A stretch of 64,000 bases of DNA from Bifidobacterium breve (GTDB lineage Bacteria; Actinomycetota; Thermoleophilia; Solirubrobacterales; Solirubrobacteraceae), in NCBI GenBank assembly GCA_945878865.1, contig CAMCUD010000006.1, positions 117,780 to 181,779 on the forward strand, read 5' to 3'. Positions 7,481 to 15,612 of the stretch are shown piece after piece; the stretch's first letter is position 1, and each line of letters starts with the position of its first letter. The notes under the pieces are model-generated. The model saw only the letters and a program-made list of their open reading frames with translations. It ran no database searches and was not told the DNA's origin. A program made the position numbers and the translations under genes.

Positions 7481-9553
7481 GTGACCGATGTCGAGGGTGT
7501 GACCCTGCGTCGCCCGGTTCGCCCTGCCCTCCTCGCCCTGCTGGCGCTGTGCCTGCTGCTGCCCGGGGCGGCGCGCGCGCAGGACCCGGCCCCGAGCCCG
7601 CAGCAGTTCGTCCAGGCGGCGGAGAGCGGCAAGCTCGAGGAGGTCGGCCGCGCTACGTACCAGCTGACGCTCACGGGCGTCGAACGCACGACCACCACGG
7701 TGACGGGCGTCGGGCAGACCACCGTCGACGACGAGCCGATGAGCTCCTTCGTCAAGAGCTGGCCGGCGCGCGGCTTCGCCACCGATCCGCCGGACGCGAT
7801 GCTCATCACCCAGACGGCGAACGGCATCCCGTCGGTCGCGGTCCTGCGGCTGACCCGTCCCGAGTGGGACAGGGACAGCAAGACGCTTAGCTACACCGCC
7901 CTGCAGGTGCGCGACGCGGCGGCCTCGGCCTTCCCGAAGGCGAAGCCCACCCGGCTCTCCGGGGGCGAGCTGGGTCCGCTGACCCTCACGATCGCCGCGC
8001 CCGCGCTCCCGAGCACGGTCGAAGACGGCGGGACCTTCTCCGACATCCGCGACATCGCCACCGAGTGGTCGGCGCTGCTCGGGCTGCTGTTCATGGCCCT
8101 CATCGTCTTCCTCATCTGGCGCTCGCTCAAGCTCGTTCCCAAGACCGCGCCGCAGACCCTCAAGCCGGCCGCCAAGTCGTCCGTGAGCTGGGACGAGATC
8201 GCCGGCGCCGATGACGCCAAGGAGGAGCTCATGGAGGTCGTGCAGTTCCTGCGCGACCCGAAGAAGTTCCGCCGCTACGGCGCGAACATGCCCAAGGGCG
8301 TCCTGCTCCACGGCCCCCCGGGGACGGGCAAGACGCTGCTGGCCAAGGCCGTCGCCCACGAGTCGGGCGCCCAGTTCTTCAGCCAGTCCGCCGCCGCGTT
8401 CGTCGAGATGTTCGCCGGCCTGGGCGCCGCGCGCATCCGGCGGCTGTTCGCCGAGGCGCGCAAGAACGCGCCCGCGATCATCTTCATCGACGAGCTCGAC
8501 GCCGTCGGCGGCAAGCGCGGCGAGGGCATGGACAACTCCGAGCGCGAGCAGACGCTCAACCAGCTGCTCGTCGAGATGGACGGCTTCGCCGCGACTGAGG
8601 ACGTCGTCGTGATGGCCGCGTCGAACCTCCTGGACAAGCTCGACCCGGCGCTCCTGCGTCCCGGCCGGTTCGACCGCCAGGTCTTCGTCTCTCCGCCCGA
8701 CGTCGCCGGGCGCGAAGCGATTCTCGAGGTCCACACCCGCAGCAAGCCGCTGCACGATGTCGACCTGTCGTCGATCGCCGCGCAGACGAGCGGCTTGACG
8801 GGCGCGGACCTCGCGAACCTCTGCAACGAGGCGGCGATCTTCTCCGCCAGGCGGGACGGCGTCGCGATCACGCAGGCCGACTTCGACATGGCGCTCGAGC
8901 GGGTCGTCGCCGGCGTGCAGTCCAAGCGGGTCCTGCAGCCCGCCGAGAAGGCCGTCGTCGCCTACCACGAGGCCGGCCACGCGCTCTGCGGGGAGCTGCT
9001 GCCGAGCGTGGACAAGGTCCACAAGGTGTCGATCGTCCCGCGCGGCAAGGCGCTCGGCTTCACGCTGAACCTCCCCGAGGAGGACCGCTACCTGAAGACC
9101 CGCGAGGAGCTGCTCGACCACATGGCGATGCTGCTCGGCGGGCGCGTGGCGGAGCAGGTCGTCTTCGGGAAGATCACGACCGGCGCGTCCGACGACCTCA
9201 AGCGCGTCGCCGAACTCACGCACGCGATGGTCCACGAGTACGCGATGGGGACCGCCGACCCGGCGCAGCGCGGCATGTACGAGACCGGCCAGGCCTCCGA
9301 CGTCACCCGCCGGATCCGCGACGAGGAGCAGCGCGAGCTCGCGTTCGAGGCGCAGATGATGGCCGAGCGGCTCATCACCGAGCACCGCGACAAGCTCGAC
9401 GAGCTCGCCAACCAGCTGCTCGAGCACGAGGTGCTGGAGCGCAAGCAGATCGACGAGATCATGCACGACACGCCGAAGGCGGAGGACCGGCCCAGATTGA
9501 CCGGCATCCCCACCGTCACCGCCGCGGAGGAGCTGCGACCCGAGGACACGTAG
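7481..9553 (+). CDS. ftsH: ATP-dependent zinc metalloprotease FtsH
   Basis: This 690-residue membrane AAA+ protease degrades unassembled or damaged membrane and cytosolic proteins. Order of parts: TM1 (~14-33), an extracytoplasmic domain (~35-195), TM2 (196-216), Walker A GPPGTGKT (278-285), Walker B IIFIDELD (333-340), an SRH with two Arg in RPGRFDR, and the zinc site HEAGH (496-500). The pore loop reads MFAGLGA where many FtsH have MFVGVGA. The extracytoplasmic domain, at about 160 residues, is longer than in E. coli. An alternative GTG at 7499 would shorten the N-terminus by six residues. The stop TAG is part of the -10 of the next gene. Confidence 0.96.
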   Translation: MTDVEGVTLRRPVRPALLALLALCLLLPGAARAQDPAPSPQQFVQAAESGKLEEVGRATYQLTLTGVERTTTTVTGVGQTTVDDEPMSSFVKSWPARGFATDPPDAMLITQTANGIPSVAVLRLTRPEWDRDSKTLSYTALQVRDAAASAFPKAKPTRLSGGELGPLTLTIAAPALPSTVEDGGTFSDIRDIATEWSALLGLLFMALIVFLIWRSLKLVPKTAPQTLKPAAKSSVSWDEIAGADDAKEELMEVVQFLRDPKKFRRYGANMPKGVLLHGPPGTGKTLLAKAVAHESGAQFFSQSAAAFVEMFAGLGAARIRRLFAEARKNAPAIIFIDELDAVGGKRGEGMDNSEREQTLNQLLVEMDGFAATEDVVVMAASNLLDKLDPALLRPGRFDRQVFVSPPDVAGREAILEVHTRSKPLHDVDLSSIAAQTSGLTGADLANLCNEAAIFSARRDGVAITQADFDMALERVVAGVQSKRVLQPAEKAVVAYHEAGHALCGELLPSVDKVHKVSIVPRGKALGFTLNLPEEDRYLKTREELLDHMAMLLGGRVAEQVVFGKITTGASDDLKRVAELTHAMVHEYAMGTADPAQRGMYETGQASDVTRRIRDEEQRELAFEAQMMAERLITEHRDKLDELANQLLEHEVLERKQIDEIMHDTPKAEDRPRLTGIPTVTAAEELRPEDT

Positions 9554-9563
9554 ACTCCGCTGC

Positions 9564-9977
9564 GTGTTCACCAGGATCGACCACATCGGCATCGCCGTCG
9601 AGAACATCGACGACGCGCTCGCGCTCTACGAGCGCGACTTCAACCTCGGCGAGGTCTACCGCCAGACCGTGCTGGAGCAGGGCGTCGACGCGGCGCTGTT
9701 CGACGTCGGTGAGAACCACGTCGAGCTCATCGCGCCCGCCGTGCCCGGCGAGGGCACCGTCGCGAAGTTCCTCGCGAAGAACGGGCCCGGCATGCATCAC
9801 GTCGCCTACCAGGTCGACGACATCGACGCCGAGCTCGCCCGCATCAAGGAGCTCGGCATGAAGCTCATCGACCGCGAGGCCCGCGAGGGCATCCGGAACT
9901 CGCGTGTCGCGTTTCTCAATCCGCGATCGACCGGGGGCGTGCTCACCGAGCTCGTCGAGCCGGCGAAGGGGCACTGA
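9564..9977 (+). CDS. mce: Methylmalonyl-CoA epimerase
   Basis: This 137-residue enzyme of the vicinal oxygen chelate superfamily interconverts (S)- and (R)-methylmalonyl-CoA in propionyl-CoA assimilation. It starts IDHIGIAVENIDDAL, with the metal ligand His in the DHIGIAV strand, and continues with HVELIAP, GMHHVAYQVDDID and GVLTELVEP, covering the four metal ligands of the family. The length is standard. The GTG start lies seven bases after TAGACT (9551-9556), which overlaps the ftsH stop codon. Mutase genes are not in view. Confidence 0.93.
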   Translation: MFTRIDHIGIAVENIDDALALYERDFNLGEVYRQTVLEQGVDAALFDVGENHVELIAPAVPGEGTVAKFLAKNGPGMHHVAYQVDDIDAELARIKELGMKLIDREAREGIRNSRVAFLNPRSTGGVLTELVEPAKGH

Positions 9978-9980
9978 CAC

Positions 9981-10193
9981 ATGGCGGCGCAGCACGTCAC
10001 GCTCGGCCTGCAGCTCACGGCACCGATGGTCGTGAAGCTCCAGCAGGAGGATCTCGACAAGCTCCTCGAGGCGCTGCCGGCCGCCGGCTGGCACGACCTC
10101 ACGACCGAGGACGGCACCGTCAAGCTCAACCTCGCGAGCGTCATCTACGTCAAGACGGAGAAGGACGAGCCGAAGATCGGCTTCGGCCGGTAG
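9981..10193 (+). CDS. Small conserved hypothetical protein, 70 aa
   Basis: This small, soluble, acidic-to-neutral protein has no membrane segment. The pattern (VTLGLQLTAPMVVKLQ, then WHDLTTEDGTVKLNLASVIYVKTE) suggests one helix followed by a beta hairpin. It starts three bases after the epimerase stop, so it is very probably co-transcribed and translationally coupled. I do not recognise the family. Compact coding with normal codon bias supports a real gene. Confidence 0.7.
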   Translation: MAAQHVTLGLQLTAPMVVKLQQEDLDKLLEALPAAGWHDLTTEDGTVKLNLASVIYVKTEKDEPKIGFGR

Positions 10194-10196
10194 CCG

Positions 10197-11486
10197 TCAG
10201 AGCTCGCGCCGCGCGAGCTTCGCCGCCGCCTCGCGGACCCGGTGGGTCCGCGGGCGGCCGTTCCAGCGCCCGGGCCGGATCTCCTCGCTGACCTCGAGGT
10301 CCCGGGCGAACTGCTCGCTCAGCCGCGCCGCGAAGCGCGGGTCCTGCACGCAGAGCGTCGCCTCGTCGTTGAGCGCGAACGAGCGGTTGTCGAAGTTCAC
10401 GCTGCCGACGGCCGCCCACGCCTCGTCGACGCACACCGTCTTGCCGTGCAGCATCGTCGGCTGGTACTCGAAGATCCGCACGCCGCACTCGAGCAGCTCC
10501 TCGTAGACGGCGCGCCCGGCGACGCGGACGATCTCCTTGTCGATGTGCGGGCCGGGCACGAGCACGCGCACCTCGACGTCGCGCGCGGCGGCGTCACAGA
10601 GGGCCTGGACGAACGCGGGGCGCGGCGCGAAGTACGCGGCGGTGAGGTCGAGCCGCTCCCGCGCGCAGGCGATCGCCAGGAAGAACAGCGCCTCGGCGTT
10701 CGTGTCGCCCATCCCGGCGGAGGAACGGACGACCTGCATCGGGCCGCCGCCGTCGAGCGGCTCGAGCGGCGGCAGGTGCCCCTCGCCGACGAGGACGTCG
10801 CCGGTCGCCTCCAGCCAGTTCTCGGCGAACGCGCCTTGGAGCCCGCGCACGACCGGTCCGCGGACGCGGACGTGGGTGTCGCGCCAGTGCTCGGGGTCCT
10901 GCGCGTTGCCCGTCCACTCCTCGGCGATGCCGACCCCGCCGGTCATCCCGATCGCGCCGTCGGCGATGAGGAGCTTGCGGTGCGTGCGGTGGTTCAGCCG
11001 CTTGGCCGCGTACGGGCGGGGTGGCCGGAAGCGCGCGACGTTCACGCCGGCCGCGCGCATGTCGTCGAGCAGGCCGGTCTCCATCTTCGCCGTGCCGACC
11101 GCGTCGAGCAGGACGTTGACCTCGACGCCCGCGCGCGCCCGTTCACAGAGCGCGCTCGCCACGTCGTGGGCGATGTCGCCGCGCCAGTAGACGTAGGTCA
11201 GGAGGTTCAGCGTGCGCTGCGCGCCGCGGATCGTCTCCAGGAAGGCGGGGAAGATCTCGTCGCCGTTGATGAGCAGGTCGATCTCGTTGCCGACGCTGAT
11301 CGGGGCGGCCGTGAGCGCCTCGGCGGCATGGAGGAACGCCTCGTCGCCGGGGGCCGGCGCGCCGCCGTGCAGGTCGTAGCCGTCGCCCTGCTCGCGGCGG
11401 TGGCGCAGGGACTCTGCGCCGTACCACGCGGCCGCGGCGGCGGCGATCCCCGCGGGCCAGGCCCAGGCGGCGCGGCTCGTGCTCAC
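10197..11486 (-). CDS. Phospholipase D/cardiolipin synthase family protein
   Basis: This 429-residue protein starts at a GTG (11486) that overlaps the upstream lipid kinase stop by 4 bp. A hydrophobic N-terminal segment (residues ~8-22) anchors it. Two HKD motifs are intact: HRKLLIAD (169-176) and HGKTVCVD about 170 residues later, each followed by a Gly-rich or Ser/Asn stretch (MTGGVG; GSVNFDNRS). The arrangement is that of ClsA/ClsB-type cardiolipin synthases, which join two phosphatidylglycerols or transfer phosphatidyl groups. Coupling to a diacylglycerol kinase-like gene supports a membrane phospholipid role. Confidence 0.9.
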   Translation of the reverse strand: MSTSRAAWAWPAGIAAAAAAWYGAESLRHRREQGDGYDLHGGAPAPGDEAFLHAAEALTAAPISVGNEIDLLINGDEIFPAFLETIRGAQRTLNLLTYVYWRGDIAHDVASALCERARAGVEVNVLLDAVGTAKMETGLLDDMRAAGVNVARFRPPRPYAAKRLNHRTHRKLLIADGAIGMTGGVGIAEEWTGNAQDPEHWRDTHVRVRGPVVRGLQGAFAENWLEATGDVLVGEGHLPPLEPLDGGGPMQVVRSSAGMGDTNAEALFFLAIACARERLDLTAAYFAPRPAFVQALCDAAARDVEVRVLVPGPHIDKEIVRVAGRAVYEELLECGVRIFEYQPTMLHGKTVCVDEAWAAVGSVNFDNRSFALNDEATLCVQDPRFAARLSEQFARDLEVSEEIRPGRWNGRPRTHRVREAAAKLARREL

Positions 11487-12352
11487 GAGGGGACCACCGC
11501 GCGGATCGCGTGATGCTCCACGGTGAAGGGCGCGACCCCGTCGCCGCCGGTGACGTCGTCGCACAGTTCGCCGTCGACGTTCCACTCCTCGCCGGGTGGG
11601 AGCACGATCTCCAGCTCGTGGCCGGTCACGCGCACCACGCCATCCTGTTCGTGCAGCGTGCCGCGCCGCAGGCCGAACGCGCGGCGGACGAGGCCGGGCC
11701 GCGGGCCGGCGGTGATGACCGTGACGTCGAGGATCCCGTCGTCGGGGTTCGCCGGCCCGATCTGTGAGCCGCCGCCGAACGCGCCCGTGGCCGCGACGAT
11801 GACCTGCCAGGCGCTTCCGCGGAAGCGCTCGGCGCCGTCGGCGCGGACGGTCACGTCGATCGGGTGCTCACTGGCGCCCGCGCGCAGGGCGCCGACGGCG
11901 TAGGCGAGCGGGCCGAGCTTCTGCTTCAGCGGCTTCGCGCGGCGGGCGGCGTGGGTGGCGAGCCCTGCGTTCGCGGCGTTGACGAAGGGGCGGCCGTCGG
12001 CGCGACCCAGCTCGAGCGGGCGGATCGCGGCGTCGGGATCGGCGGCGAGCCGGGCGGCGGACTCGCGATCGGTGGGCAGCTCGAGCGCGCGGGCGAAGTC
12101 GTTGGCCGTGCCCGACGGGATGACGGCGAAGGGGAGCCCGGCGTTCGCCGCCCAGACCGCGGTGGGCGCGATCGAGCCGTCCCCGCCCGCAACGACGACG
12201 CGATCGGCGTCGTCGGGCGGCGGGCCGTCATCGAGGCGGTCGATGGCGACGGTCGTCACGTCGGCCGCGCCGGCGGCGCGGAGCGCCTCGGCCAGCTCGG
12301 CGGCGTCACTGCCGCGGCCGGACCCTGGATTGTGGACAAGCGCGATGCGCAC
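11483..12352 (-). CDS. Diacylglycerol kinase catalytic domain lipid kinase
   Basis: The reading gives 289 residues from a GTG at 12352. The DAGK catalytic motifs are present: IALVHNPGSGRG (nucleotide loop), VVVAGGDGSI and IPSGTANDFAR, followed by a C-terminal beta-sandwich with GGGSQIGPANPDDG and WNVDGE. The enzyme would phosphorylate diacylglycerol or a related lipid. An ATG at 12391 is also in frame, but those 13 extra codons lie inside the palindromic repeat at 12369-12410, so I prefer the GTG; no clear ribosome site supports either. It overlaps the PLD gene by 4 bp. Confidence 0.88.
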   Translation of the reverse strand: MRIALVHNPGSGRGSDAAELAEALRAAGAADVTTVAIDRLDDGPPPDDADRVVVAGGDGSIAPTAVWAANAGLPFAVIPSGTANDFARALELPTDRESAARLAADPDAAIRPLELGRADGRPFVNAANAGLATHAARRAKPLKQKLGPLAYAVGALRAGASEHPIDVTVRADGAERFRGSAWQVIVAATGAFGGGSQIGPANPDDGILDVTVITAGPRPGLVRRAFGLRRGTLHEQDGVVRVTGHELEIVLPPGEEWNVDGELCDDVTGGDGVAPFTVEHHAIRAVVPS

Positions 12353-12368
12353 CGGGGCATCATGCCCG

Positions 12369-12410
12369 GATCGCCTTACGTTCTCCCCCATATTCGAGAA
12401 GAACGTCAGG
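12369..12410. repeat. Palindromic hairpin repeat with CCCCATAT centre, copy 1
   Basis: An 11-bp stem with one mismatch (12374-12384 with 12400-12410) encloses a loop containing CCCCATAT. The same blocks occur in the same order and orientation at 63395-63435: GATCGCCT, then ACGTT, then CCCCATAT, then AGAACGTCAG. This copy lies between the divergent lipid kinase and PAP2 genes, directly upstream of the PAP2 -10 element, so it is not simply a terminator. Confidence 0.7.
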
Positions 12411-12428
12411 CGGGGTACCTTCCTCGCC

Positions 12429-13043
12429 GTGGACCAGCCGACCCCAGGAGCCCGCGCCGCGCTGCGCGCCCGCCTGCGCTCCGGCCCGCTCGGACGCCGG
12501 GTCGCCCAGCTCGACCTGCGGCTCTACCACGCCATCCGCCGGGACCTGCACGTGCCGCACCTCGTCGCGCCGGTGCGCGAGTTCAGCGCCACGGGCGAAC
12601 ACGCCGCGGTGTGGCTGGGCATCGGCGGCATCGGCACGATCCTCGACGCGCGCCACCGCGGCGAGTGGGCCCGCGCCACCGCGGCGGTCGGCGTGGCCTA
12701 CCTGCTGAACACCGCCATCAAGAACGCGATCGGGCGGCGGCGGCCAGCGATCGAGGGCCTGCCACAGCTCATGGCCACGCCGACCGGCCTGTCCTTTCCC
12801 AGCGCACACGCGTCCTCGTCGTTCGCCGCGGCCTACGCCTTCTCCCCGCTGCTGCCCCCGACCCCGCTGTACGCGGGCGCGACCGCGATGGCCGTCTCCC
12901 GGGTGTACCTCGGGGTGCACTACCCCAGCGACATCGCGGCCGGGGCGCTGCTCGGGACGCTCGTGGCTAGAACGGTGTCGCCGCGAGGAGGTCGTCGGGC
13001 GCGCTCGTCCACTCCGGCCGGCGCTGATCGCTCATCGACATGA
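12429..13043 (+). CDS. PAP2 superfamily membrane phosphatase
   Basis: This 204-residue protein starts at a GTG (12429), seven bases after TACCTT (12416-12421). The three phosphatase signature blocks are present: KNAIGRRRP (K-x6-RP), PSAH (usually PSGH) and SRVYLGVHYPSD (SR-x5-H-x3-D). Hydrophobic segments lie between them. It probably dephosphorylates a membrane lipid phosphate such as phosphatidic acid or undecaprenyl diphosphate. The open frame extends upstream, but that part is antisense to the lipid kinase. Its 3' end overlaps the convergent monooxygenase gene by 77 bp, and the last ~25 residues are Arg/Ser-rich and unlike the family. Confidence 0.87.
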   Translation: MDQPTPGARAALRARLRSGPLGRRVAQLDLRLYHAIRRDLHVPHLVAPVREFSATGEHAAVWLGIGGIGTILDARHRGEWARATAAVGVAYLLNTAIKNAIGRRRPAIEGLPQLMATPTGLSFPSAHASSSFAAAYAFSPLLPPTPLYAGATAMAVSRVYLGVHYPSDIAAGALLGTLVARTVSPRGGRRARSSTPAGADRSST

Positions 13044-13242
13044 TCACCGGCAGCGCCGCCTGGAACGCCTCGGGCGACTCCCACGTCGACAGCCCGACGA
13101 GTTTGCCGCCCTGGTCCTCGTAGCCGCCGAACTCGATGAGGCCCGCCGTGCCGGTGACGGTCTCGGTCACGGTTGTCATGAACGCCTTCATCGCCTCCTT
13201 GTGCTCGGGGACGACATGGTGCACGGCAATGGCGAGGAACAT
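12967..13242 (-). CDS. Antibiotic biosynthesis monooxygenase-type (ABM) protein
   Basis: This 91-residue protein is a small ferredoxin-fold member (MFLAIAVHHVVPEHKEAM, then FGGYEDQGGKLVGLSTWES), the size of ABM-family monooxygenases and heme or quinol-modifying relatives. The start ATG overlaps the stop of the AHSA1 gene by one base (TGATG at 13240-13244), so it is the third gene of an ArsR-controlled operon. The frame is open upstream, but that reading is a shadow of the AHSA1 gene. Confidence 0.8.
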   Translation of the reverse strand: MFLAIAVHHVVPEHKEAMKAFMTTVTETVTGTAGLIEFGGYEDQGGKLVGLSTWESPEAFQAALPVIMSMSDQRRPEWTSAPDDLLAATPF

Positions 13243-13685
13243 CAATCCTCCAGGAGGGTCGCGTAGGCGAGCAGCAGGCCGGGCCAGCCGCCGTTGAGGG
13301 TGTCGCGGACCTGGAGGGTCTCCAGCCCGCGGTGGTCGAGGACGACGCGCGTGGCGCCCTCCTCGGCGAGGAAGCGGATCTCGACCTCGGCGCCCGCGGA
13401 TGGGTCCGGCCGCCAGTCGGCGGAGATCTCCCAGCTGAGAACGAGGCGGTCCGGCGGCTCCCACACGCGGACGTGGCCCCACGGGCATTCCGTCCCGTCG
13501 GCCGCACGCTCGAACCAGCGCCCGCCGACCCACGGCTCGATCTCCGCGCCGATCGGCGGGGTGGCGCCGATGTGCTTGTCGCCGAGCTGCCACCACGCCC
13601 CGATGCGCTCGGTGAAGACCGCGAACGCGCGCTCGGGCGCGACGCGCACGACGATCTCTTGGTGGACGGCGAGCGCCTCAGGCAT
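13242..13685 (-). CDS. SRPBCC/AHSA1-domain protein
   Basis: This 147-residue START-like fold protein begins with VHQEIVVRVAPERAFAVFTERIGAWW and continues with GGRWFERAADGTECPWGHVRVWEPPDRLVLSWEI, the typical AHSA1/YndB pattern. Such proteins bind small hydrophobic ligands; arsR-AHSA1 pairs are common and the partner roles are mostly unknown. It overlaps the ArsR gene by 8 bp and the monooxygenase gene by 1 bp. Confidence 0.9.
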   Translation of the reverse strand: MPEALAVHQEIVVRVAPERAFAVFTERIGAWWQLGDKHIGATPPIGAEIEPWVGGRWFERAADGTECPWGHVRVWEPPDRLVLSWEISADWRPDPSAGAEVEIRFLAEEGATRVVLDHRGLETLQVRDTLNGGWPGLLLAYATLLED

Positions 13686-13977
13686 CTTCGGCCTCGGCGA
13701 GGTCGCGGAATGCCGCCAGCGACTGGTCCCAGAATTGGTCGAGGTACGCGCGCAGCTCGGCGAGGCCCTCCTGGCGGACGCGGTAGACGCGCCGCGTGCC
13801 GTGGGCTTCGTCGACGACGAGGCCCGCGTCCTTGAGCACGCGCAGGTGCTGCGAGACAGCCGGCCGGCTCACGGGCAGCTCCGCGGCGAGGGCGCCGACT
13901 GCGCTCGGTTGCGCGGCGACGCGCTCGAAGATCGTGCGGCGGGTGGGGTCGGCGAGGGCGGTGAAGGCGTTCGTCAT
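13678..13977 (-). CDS. ArsR-family winged-helix regulator
   Basis: This 99-residue DNA-binding protein has the fold order of ArsR: TNAFTALADPTRRTIFERVA, then LPVSRPAVSQHLRVLKDAGLV as recognition helix, then a wing with GTRRVYRV. No Cys metal-site motif such as ELCVCD is present, so it probably belongs to the ligand- or redox-sensing subgroup that pairs with AHSA1 proteins. It most likely represses its own operon through palindromes overlapping the promoter at 13980-14000. Confidence 0.92.
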   Translation of the reverse strand: MTNAFTALADPTRRTIFERVAAQPSAVGALAAELPVSRPAVSQHLRVLKDAGLVVDEAHGTRRVYRVRQEGLAELRAYLDQFWDQSLAAFRDLAEAEDA

Positions 13978-13979
13978 AA

Positions 13980-14000
13980 CTTACGGTAAGCGAAAGCTTA
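13980..14000. promoter_or_regulatory. Candidate ArsR operator overlapping promoter
   Basis: Two overlapping palindromes lie immediately upstream of the arsR start: CTTACGGTAAG at 13980-13990 (perfect) and TAAGCGAAAGCTTA at 13987-14000 (5-bp arms, AT-rich for this genome). The minus-strand hexamer TACCGT (13983-13988), five bases from the arsR ATG, sits inside the first palindrome, as expected for autorepression. The divergent ychF -10 (TATGGT, 14017-14022) is only 17 bases away and may also be affected. Confidence 0.6.
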
Positions 14001-14030
14001 CATATCTTCGCGCCACTATGGTGCTCGCCC

Positions 14031-15107
14031 GTGAAGATCGGGATCGTCGGCATGCCCAACGCGGGGAAGTCCTCGCTGTTCAACGCGCTCACCAAGGCGG
14101 GCGCGGAGGCGGCGAACTACCCGTTCACGACGATCGAGCCGAACGTCGCGGTCGTGCCGGTCCACGACGAGCGGCTCGACCAGCTCGCCGAGGTCATCGG
14201 CGCCAGCGAGATCGTGGCGGACACCATCGACTTCCACGACATCGCGGGCCTGGTCGCCGGCGCGCACAAGGGCGAGGGGCTGGGCAACCAGTTCCTCTCG
14301 AACATCCGCGAGACCGACGCGATCGTCCACGTCGTCCGCTGCCACCAGGACGACAACGTCATCCACCCGGAGGGCAAAGTCGACCCGCGCTCGGACATCG
14401 AGACGATCGAGACCGAGCTGATCTACGCCGATCTCGAGCAGGCCGAGAAGCGCCTGGACCGCGTGGTGCGCGCCGCGCGCGGCGGGGACAAGGCGGCGAT
14501 CGCCGAGCAGGCGTGGCTCGAGGAGCTCATCGCGGGGTACCACGAGGGCCGGCCCGCACGGGCGACGCCGATGCCCGACGAGGTCGACCGATCGCAGACC
14601 GTGCAGCCGCTCACCGCCAAGCCGGTGCTGTTCGTGGCGAACGTCGACGAGGGCGACAGCGTCGTCCCGGCTGCCGTGGCCGAGCACGCCGAGGCGACGG
14701 GCGCGAAGGCCGTGGCGATCAGCTCGCGGATCGAGGCCGAGCTCTCCGAGCTCGACGACGAGGAAGCGGCGATCATGCGCGAGGAGCTCGGCGTCGAGGA
14801 GTCCGGGCTCGTCCGGGTCGTCCGCGGCGCGTTCGATCTGCTCGGGCTGCTCACGTTCTTCACCGTCGGCTCAGGGGTGCGCGCGCAGTCGTGGCACCTC
14901 AAGCGCGGGCTCACCGTCTGGCATGCGGCGGGCGAGATCCATACCGACATCCAGCAGGGCTTCGTCCGCGCGGAGGTCGTCCCGTGGGACGAGCTCATCG
15001 ACGCCGGCGGGTACTCGCAGGCCCGCGACCGCGGGACGCTGCGGATCGAGGGGCGCGACTACGTGATGCAGGACGGTGACGTCATCACCGTCAAGCACAC
15101 GAACTAG
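14031..15107 (+). CDS. ychF: Ribosome-associated ATPase YchF (OLA1/Obg family)
   Basis: This 358-residue P-loop ATPase begins at once with IGIVGMPNAGKSSLFNALT (Walker A). Switch residues include NYPFTTIEPNVAVVPV and the G3-like DIAGLVAGAHKGEGLGN; a coiled-coil insertion (~130-200) and a C-terminal TGS domain (GLLTFFTVG to VITVKHTN) follow. The length and order are those of bacterial YchF, which binds ribosomes and preferentially hydrolyses ATP. The GTG start lies eight bases after TATGGT. Confidence 0.95.
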   Translation: MKIGIVGMPNAGKSSLFNALTKAGAEAANYPFTTIEPNVAVVPVHDERLDQLAEVIGASEIVADTIDFHDIAGLVAGAHKGEGLGNQFLSNIRETDAIVHVVRCHQDDNVIHPEGKVDPRSDIETIETELIYADLEQAEKRLDRVVRAARGGDKAAIAEQAWLEELIAGYHEGRPARATPMPDEVDRSQTVQPLTAKPVLFVANVDEGDSVVPAAVAEHAEATGAKAVAISSRIEAELSELDDEEAAIMREELGVEESGLVRVVRGAFDLLGLLTFFTVGSGVRAQSWHLKRGLTVWHAAGEIHTDIQQGFVRAEVVPWDELIDAGGYSQARDRGTLRIEGRDYVMQDGDVITVKHTN

Positions 15108-15122
15108 CCGCGCCCACTCGCG

Positions 15123-15533
15123 CTAGGCGACCTTCAGCTTGACGACGGGCCCTTCCTGCTTGCAGTCGTCCGTACCGTTCGAGCAATCGATGCGGTGCGC
15201 CTGCCAGTAGTAGGTGCCCGGCGTGTTCAGCCAGAAGCCGTCGAAGTTGAAGAACTCCGGCGTGTACGTGAAGTACTTGCCGCGCTTCTTGGCCTGGCCG
15301 ATGCTGGCCTCGTGGCAGATGAGGCCGTCGGCGTCCTTTTTCGCGCTGGCGCAGACGTGGACCCAGACGCTGCCGGCGCCTCGGACCTTCATCTTGAACG
15401 TCGGGCTTTGACCGACGGGCACGGTGGCGTTGGCCTTGGGCTGGACGGGGGTGATCCCGTGCTTCGTGGCCGCGTTCGCGGCGGTGGGCAGCAGTGCGGC
15501 GAGGGCGATGGTGAGGGCGATGATGCGGATCAT
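15123..15533 (-). CDS. Small secreted protein, 136 aa
   Basis: The ATG at 15533 begins a clear signal peptide (MIRIIALTIALAALLPTAANA). The mature ~114 residues contain paired Cys (VCASAKKDADGLICHEA; DCSNGTDDC) and aromatic, beta-rich sequence (YFTYTPEFFNFDGFWLNTPGTYYWQAH) that looks like an Ig- or fibronectin-like fold. I do not recognise a family. The frame is open upstream to about 15755, but that extension has no signal-like sequence and overlaps the divergent gene start. It ends 15 bases from the ychF stop. Confidence 0.72.
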   Translation of the reverse strand: MIRIIALTIALAALLPTAANAATKHGITPVQPKANATVPVGQSPTFKMKVRGAGSVWVHVCASAKKDADGLICHEASIGQAKKRGKYFTYTPEFFNFDGFWLNTPGTYYWQAHRIDCSNGTDDCKQEGPVVKLKVA

Positions 15534-15612
15534 GGGGTCAGTCTGGCCGCGATCGACCGCAGCCAGTGTCATCTTCGTGACACTCGCGGAACGATGTATC
15601 ATTCCGTGCCGA

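Noticed and set aside
5689..7881. A 730-codon version of the metallophosphoesterase
   Set aside because: The extra N-terminal codons are antisense to ftsH; the GTG at 7383 has a well-placed -10 hexamer.
12353..12391. ATG at 12391 as the start of the lipid kinase
   Set aside because: The extra 13 codons lie inside the repeated hairpin element, and the kinase fold begins right at the GTG at 12352. The choice is not certain, as neither start has a clear promoter or ribosome site.
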